A stretch of DNA of 64,000 nucleotides from Tomocerus qinae (taxonomy: Eukaryota; Arthropoda; Collembola; Entomobryomorpha; Tomoceridae): the NCBI GenBank assembly GCA_020055645.1, contig CM034550.1, positions 20,864,880-20,928,879 of the forward strand. Reading direction: 5' to 3'. A program made the position numbers and the translations under genes. The notes below the pieces were generated by a model, which was not told where the DNA came from, did not search any database, and saw nothing but the letters and a program-made list of their open reading frames with translations. This document shows positions 60,601 to 64,000 of this stretch, piece after piece; positions within the stretch are counted from its first letter, which is position 1; every line of letters begins with the position of its first letter.

Positions 60601-60916
60601 CTGGACTGCCTGATGGGGATCTTGGGCACAGGATTAAATTGATTTGACGCTTGGCACTTCTTAACTTGTCACGATACTCTTCGATGGCGTCGTATTCATC
60701 TTGATACTCGTCATCAGTCACGTTAAGGTCCAACATCGCATCCAACACTTTCTGATCCATATCCCCCAAATCGAGCAAAATTTGATCCATCTTCTCCAAC
60801 TTGTCGACCAGCTTAGATTTGTCCGGTTCCGATTTACTTATTTCCGCCAAAGCTTCGTTGACGGATTTGGTTGCGGAGGTGCGCAATGGCGTTCTAGCTT
60901 TAACGAGTCTCTCCAT
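57620..60916 (-). pseudogene. BEL gag-pol, 5' part: gag, zinc knuckles, protease, RT
   Basis: 1098 codons from ATG at 60916 (MERLVKART). Gag with a DUF1759-like region at about residues 120-320 (YSGDLLEWLEFWSQF); zinc knuckles near 370-440 (CVFCEKSHESRDC, CFTCFKFGHTSKTC); an A17-type protease region with FDNGSQ where family members usually have D-S/T-G; reverse transcriptase at about 740-960 with RPVFDASCK, VVADIRKAFMMI and IYVDN, where many RTs have YVDD; then the start of RNase H (HTFSDASKYAYAAAVF). The frame ends at a TGA at 57620-57622, just before the conserved RNase H region that continues in another frame. A one-base indel in a C-run at about 57622-57630 is the simplest explanation. 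Confidence 0.9.
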
Positions 60917-61179
60917 TGTGCGAAACGACCACCGACAAACAAAAATCCAGAAAAAAATGGTATTTAGTAACAAGACTAAATAAATGACTATTGTGACGAT
61001 ATCACCTTAATAAGCTGTGCTCAGGGCCACAGCAAACCGCTCGTACAGGTGTCTCTTGGCTAGACACAAACCGACGGTCCAAAGTCCACAGAGGGATGAG
61101 TGACAAGCACCGAAACGAAACGTCTCCAGAAAACGAGTGCCCACTCCAGAAATATAATAAACGACCTCAGCACCTGCGG

Positions 61180-61198
61180 GATCACGTCGGGGTCACCA
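61180..61198 (-). other. BEL primer-binding site, tRNA-Trp
   Basis: On the - strand TGGTGACCCCGACGTGATC begins three bases after the 5' LTR. It is complementary to the 3' end of eukaryotic tRNA-Trp including CCA (…CACGTCGGGGTCACCA). Confidence 0.85.
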
Positions 61199-61201
61199 TA
61201 A

Positions 61202-61633
61202 TGTTTTGAGAACGTCAACTCCCTACCCGGAAGATACTCCTCACGAATATTGTACAGTGCTGACAGGTCAATCCTAAGAGCGGATTAATGAACGATGCTA
61301 CTTAGGTCTTAGTCCCTAATTCGATGATAAGTAAATAAATCGCTAGAACCGAATAACTGTTATTTTCAGCAACAATTTATTCTTCCTGCAACCACTTATG
61401 ACAGAATTAATTAGGGAGAGGAAAACTTAACTGAAACTTAAATGAAATTAACTTAATTGATGAACTACCAATCTAAAACATGTTGGTGCTCACTCAACGA
61501 CTCACACTTGGAGAATGGCGTTGGAAGAAGCTTCTCTGGGCTTCTAATTCCCAACCGCCAACACAATGAATACCGCGAAAACAATTCATAATAAACAAGG
61601 GGTATTCTAAGAAAAAGCATAGATTACATAACA
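61202..61633 (-). repeat. BEL 5' LTR (element orientation)
   Basis: 432 bp, apparently identical to 55101-55532. Confidence 0.95.
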
Positions 61634-61714
61634 CATCAGTTGTGCCTTGTGCCGCTCTTCTATGCATGGTCCTGTGCAGACTCCAGCCAGACATTTGGCT
61701 TAATTATTGTCGAA

Positions 61715-61965
61715 GGAAAAGTAAATAGAGCCCTGGGAGCCCGAATTTCCATAAGCGAATTTTGAAAGGTTTTCAGAAAAACACAAAATTTTATTGGCAA
61801 ATGTCTTGGCAACTACCTCTATTATCCTAGACAACCGCAAATGTCACTGTTGAATACTGTTTATTTCCATGTTTATTTCGCATAAAACAACTTCAAAAAT
61901 GATAACAATGAAATTCGCGTGCCAAATAACTTACAAAGAAATCCCAGGGCTCTATTTACTTTTCC
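61715..61965. mobile_element. 251-bp MITE
   Basis: The 24-bp ends GGAAAAGTAAATAGAGCCCT... at 61715-61738 and the exact inverse at 61942-61965. A second inverted pair (GCGAATTT near 61756, AAATTCGC near 61911) lies inside. Non-coding. It sits 81 bp from the BEL 5' LTR, outside the element. No unambiguous target duplication. Confidence 0.8.
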
Positions 61966-63429
61966 TTTTACAGTAAGTGGTTAAGTATTGTTACCTATGA
62001 ATCTTAAATAAAATTGATGGGTGCATTGATATTGATAGATTGTTATGTTCTAAGTTCTACGTCTGTATTGTACCCTATTTTTAGGTTAAGAATAAAAATA
62101 TAACATAAACAAAGACGAATTATGAAATACTTTTTTTACTTTCTTGATTGCCACCTGCTTTCTCATTCTCAATTTGCCTAACTTCTCGTTTTTTTGATTT
62201 CATGTATGCTAGAAAAATGTTGAAGTATGCACATACGATTACGACTGTGCATTAGCCCGAAATTCATCGACAAACCGATGATTTTCAACATCATAAAAAT
62301 TACATAAACTCCCTCCACCGGAATACTAACACGATCATAGTATATAGCTGTTTTGTAACATAAAGAAGTTGATGCATTTGCATTAGTCGGAATTTCAATT
62401 ACCAATTTTATATACTAGAGGTTATTTATGCAGCAGCTTGTAGTCAAACTGAATAAAACGAAGTATTTAGTAGCAACCCGAATCGCCAGGTAAGGTAGAC
62501 ATTTCTTATATGCTTTGATTACATATTCAATTTCAAGGGTCGCGTTTTTCTTCGCTGCTATATCTTAACAAAAATCATAAAGCAGTGCAAGCAATTGTAA
62601 ATACACGCATATTGCCTTACCAGTTTGAACCAAGTTATTTGCAGTAGGTAGAAATTATATTTTGTCATTACTATGATACATTTGAATTATACATGAACGT
62701 TTGCGATAAAGAAATATTTCCCACTATCAGTGTCAATTTCAATGGAAGGAATACGAATGACTGCAGAAAATTGAGGTGACAAGTTGATATTTGATATGGG
62801 AAACGATAATAAGTGATAGTGATGGTGGTGTTTACACTCTAGAGTCATTACTCATTACTCTTGTTGACTAATGCCTATGCTATTTCTAGTAGGTGAGGAG
62901 TAAGGAGCACTACTATAATATTATTGTTATGTTATTGAAAAGTTCTCTAGCGTGATAAGTAAATGTGCATCGCTCTTAAAACTATCAATAGTTCCAGTCA
63001 ATGCAAAATGCATGCATCTAATGAAATTAAGACACATATGCAAATTGTCGACTATGTCTCCTGCTACTTCACATTTTCTTCAAACTGCACTGTTTTAAAA
63101 CAAACGTGTAGTATGATCTATGTTGTATCAGCGCACCACGTACGACCACGAGGACCTCGAAACTTCTTCAGTGCCTTTTTAGTTAGTTCTGGCTGGTATT
63201 GATATTATTGTGTCATGTGTTGGCGTGTATAATTTTTGAGAGGACTTGTTTTGAGTTCAGTTGATTCTGATTAGCAGTCCCCAAATTATTATTCTGTGAA
63301 TTAGCGATTGATTTTGAGGAAATGACGTGTTAGCCTACACAATTGTTCATGCTCTCTGGATTAGAGGAATAAACCGAAAGCTGCGAAGATAAACGACAAA
63401 CGAGGAAGCTAGGCAGTAGGAGGCAAGCA
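61966..63429. other. Intergenic, includes promoter of last gene
   Basis: AT-rich, no gene recognised. The 3' end (about 63200-63429) is probably 5' UTR or promoter of the gene starting at 63430. Confidence 0.4.
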
Positions 63430-64000
63430 ATGGTAAGAGAATTTTATTTATGTAGTATTACGAATGCAATTTTAGTATTACGATACGACCATATGTATTG
63501 ATAGATCGTGTAATTGTACAGTGCAATAAACTGCCTCTAAATCATATTATGTCACAGCAAATAAGATTTATTTTTTAAATTTAAAACTGCTAGGAAGAGG
63601 AGGATCAATACGAATACGAAGAGCCGTTTCTAGTAATGGACCAATCTCAGCAATACCAACTGAAGGACGCTTTTTGTACTCAGGATTGTCAGGATCAGGA
63701 TGATTCCTATTATCCCCAGACTTTTGAAGAAGAAATTTCTGTTGATAAGGAAAGTGTAAACTATACAGCAAGTGTGGGGAACATCAACGTCGACCAGCTG
63801 GTGGTAATAATATAATATTACACGTTTTGTTTTTTCCATTTAATTGCAGTGATAAATATTAATTGAATGATAATAATATTAACAATAGACATGCGATACG
63901 TCCACTTTTTATGTTGAGTACGAAGCTAACTCTCTATCTACTCCAGCTAGTTCTGTTAGTGACGAAGAAAACTTCGACTTCGAAACGAATTTTACTGATT
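63430..64000 (+). CDS. Acidic protein, partial (runs off the window)
   Basis: Three exons join in phase: the ATG alone at 63430-63432 (followed by GTAAGA), 63594-63803 (acceptor TGCTAG, donor GTAATA) and 63889-64000 continuing past the end (acceptor CAATAG). The visible 108 or so residues are acidic and Gln/Asp/Glu/Tyr-rich: EEEDQYEYEEPFLV, then DCQDQDDSYYPQTFEEE, then STPASSVSDEENFDFE. They look disordered, as in N termini of nuclear or regulatory proteins, but no domain is visible and function cannot be assigned. An alternative start is the internal ATG at 63636. The ATG-only first exon is the weakest part of the model. Confidence 0.55.

Larger units (their letters stand above)
55101..61633 (-). 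mobile_element. Full-length BEL/Pao LTR retrotransposon
   Basis: 6533 bp, - strand. Flanked by a perfect 5-bp target duplication CATCA (55096-55100 and 61634-61638). The two 432-bp LTRs look identical, so the insertion is recent. Element signals and coding regions are annotated separately. The gag-pol order (gag, zinc knuckles, protease, RT, RNase H, integrase) and DUF1759/A17-type domains mark it as BEL/Pao. A single break in the pol frame near 57622-57630 makes this copy apparently defective unless the break is a sequencing artefact. Confidence 0.95.

Overview
The window looks like nuclear DNA of a metazoan, most likely an arthropod. It is AT-rich, its genes have many short GT-AG introns (about 60-170 bp), and it carries a full-length BEL/Pao retrotransposon, a class confined to animals. 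Candidate groups such as springtails cannot be decided from sequence alone. No rRNA, tRNA or CRISPR array was recognised.

Layout. 1-4100: two tandem copies of a roughly 1.95 kb foldback-like unit with long inverted arms. 4817-6577: one two-exon gene for a secreted protein with a 108-residue internal duplication and an acidic DDAAG-repeat tail. 8103-25407: a tandem array of four intact SLC22-type organic cation transporter-like genes on the + strand, here called OCT-A to OCT-D; splice junctions of all four were resolved and the reading frames close. The spaces between them hold miniature inverted-repeat elements and, between OCT-C and OCT-D, two abutting Tc1/mariner-like elements; one of these is a palindromic derivative with a 23-bp satellite core. 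25.4-42.4 kb: largely gene-free, with one hAT-type non-autonomous element (31578-32326, 8-bp target duplication) and one small secreted Ser/Pro-rich gene on the - strand (40617-40975). 42448-48298: a very young LTR element with near-identical 944-bp LTRs and a 5-bp target duplication; it has one 512-codon ORF of unknown family and no visible reverse transcriptase.

49528-52054 (- strand) is a nine-exon ODAD3/CCDC151 orthologue, an outer-dynein-arm docking factor, which implies a motile cilium or sperm flagellum in this animal. 52671-54445 (- strand) is an eight-exon secreted enzyme of the poly(3-hydroxybutyrate) depolymerase-like family, better known from bacteria and fungi. 55101-61633 is a complete BEL/Pao element (- strand; CATCA target duplication, tRNA-Trp primer site) whose pol frame is interrupted once. 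61715-61965 is a short inverted-repeat element. 63430-64000 holds the first three exons of an acidic protein gene that runs off the window.

The four transporters are one functional family made by local duplication. The ODAD3 and depolymerase genes are neighbours on one strand with no evident functional link.
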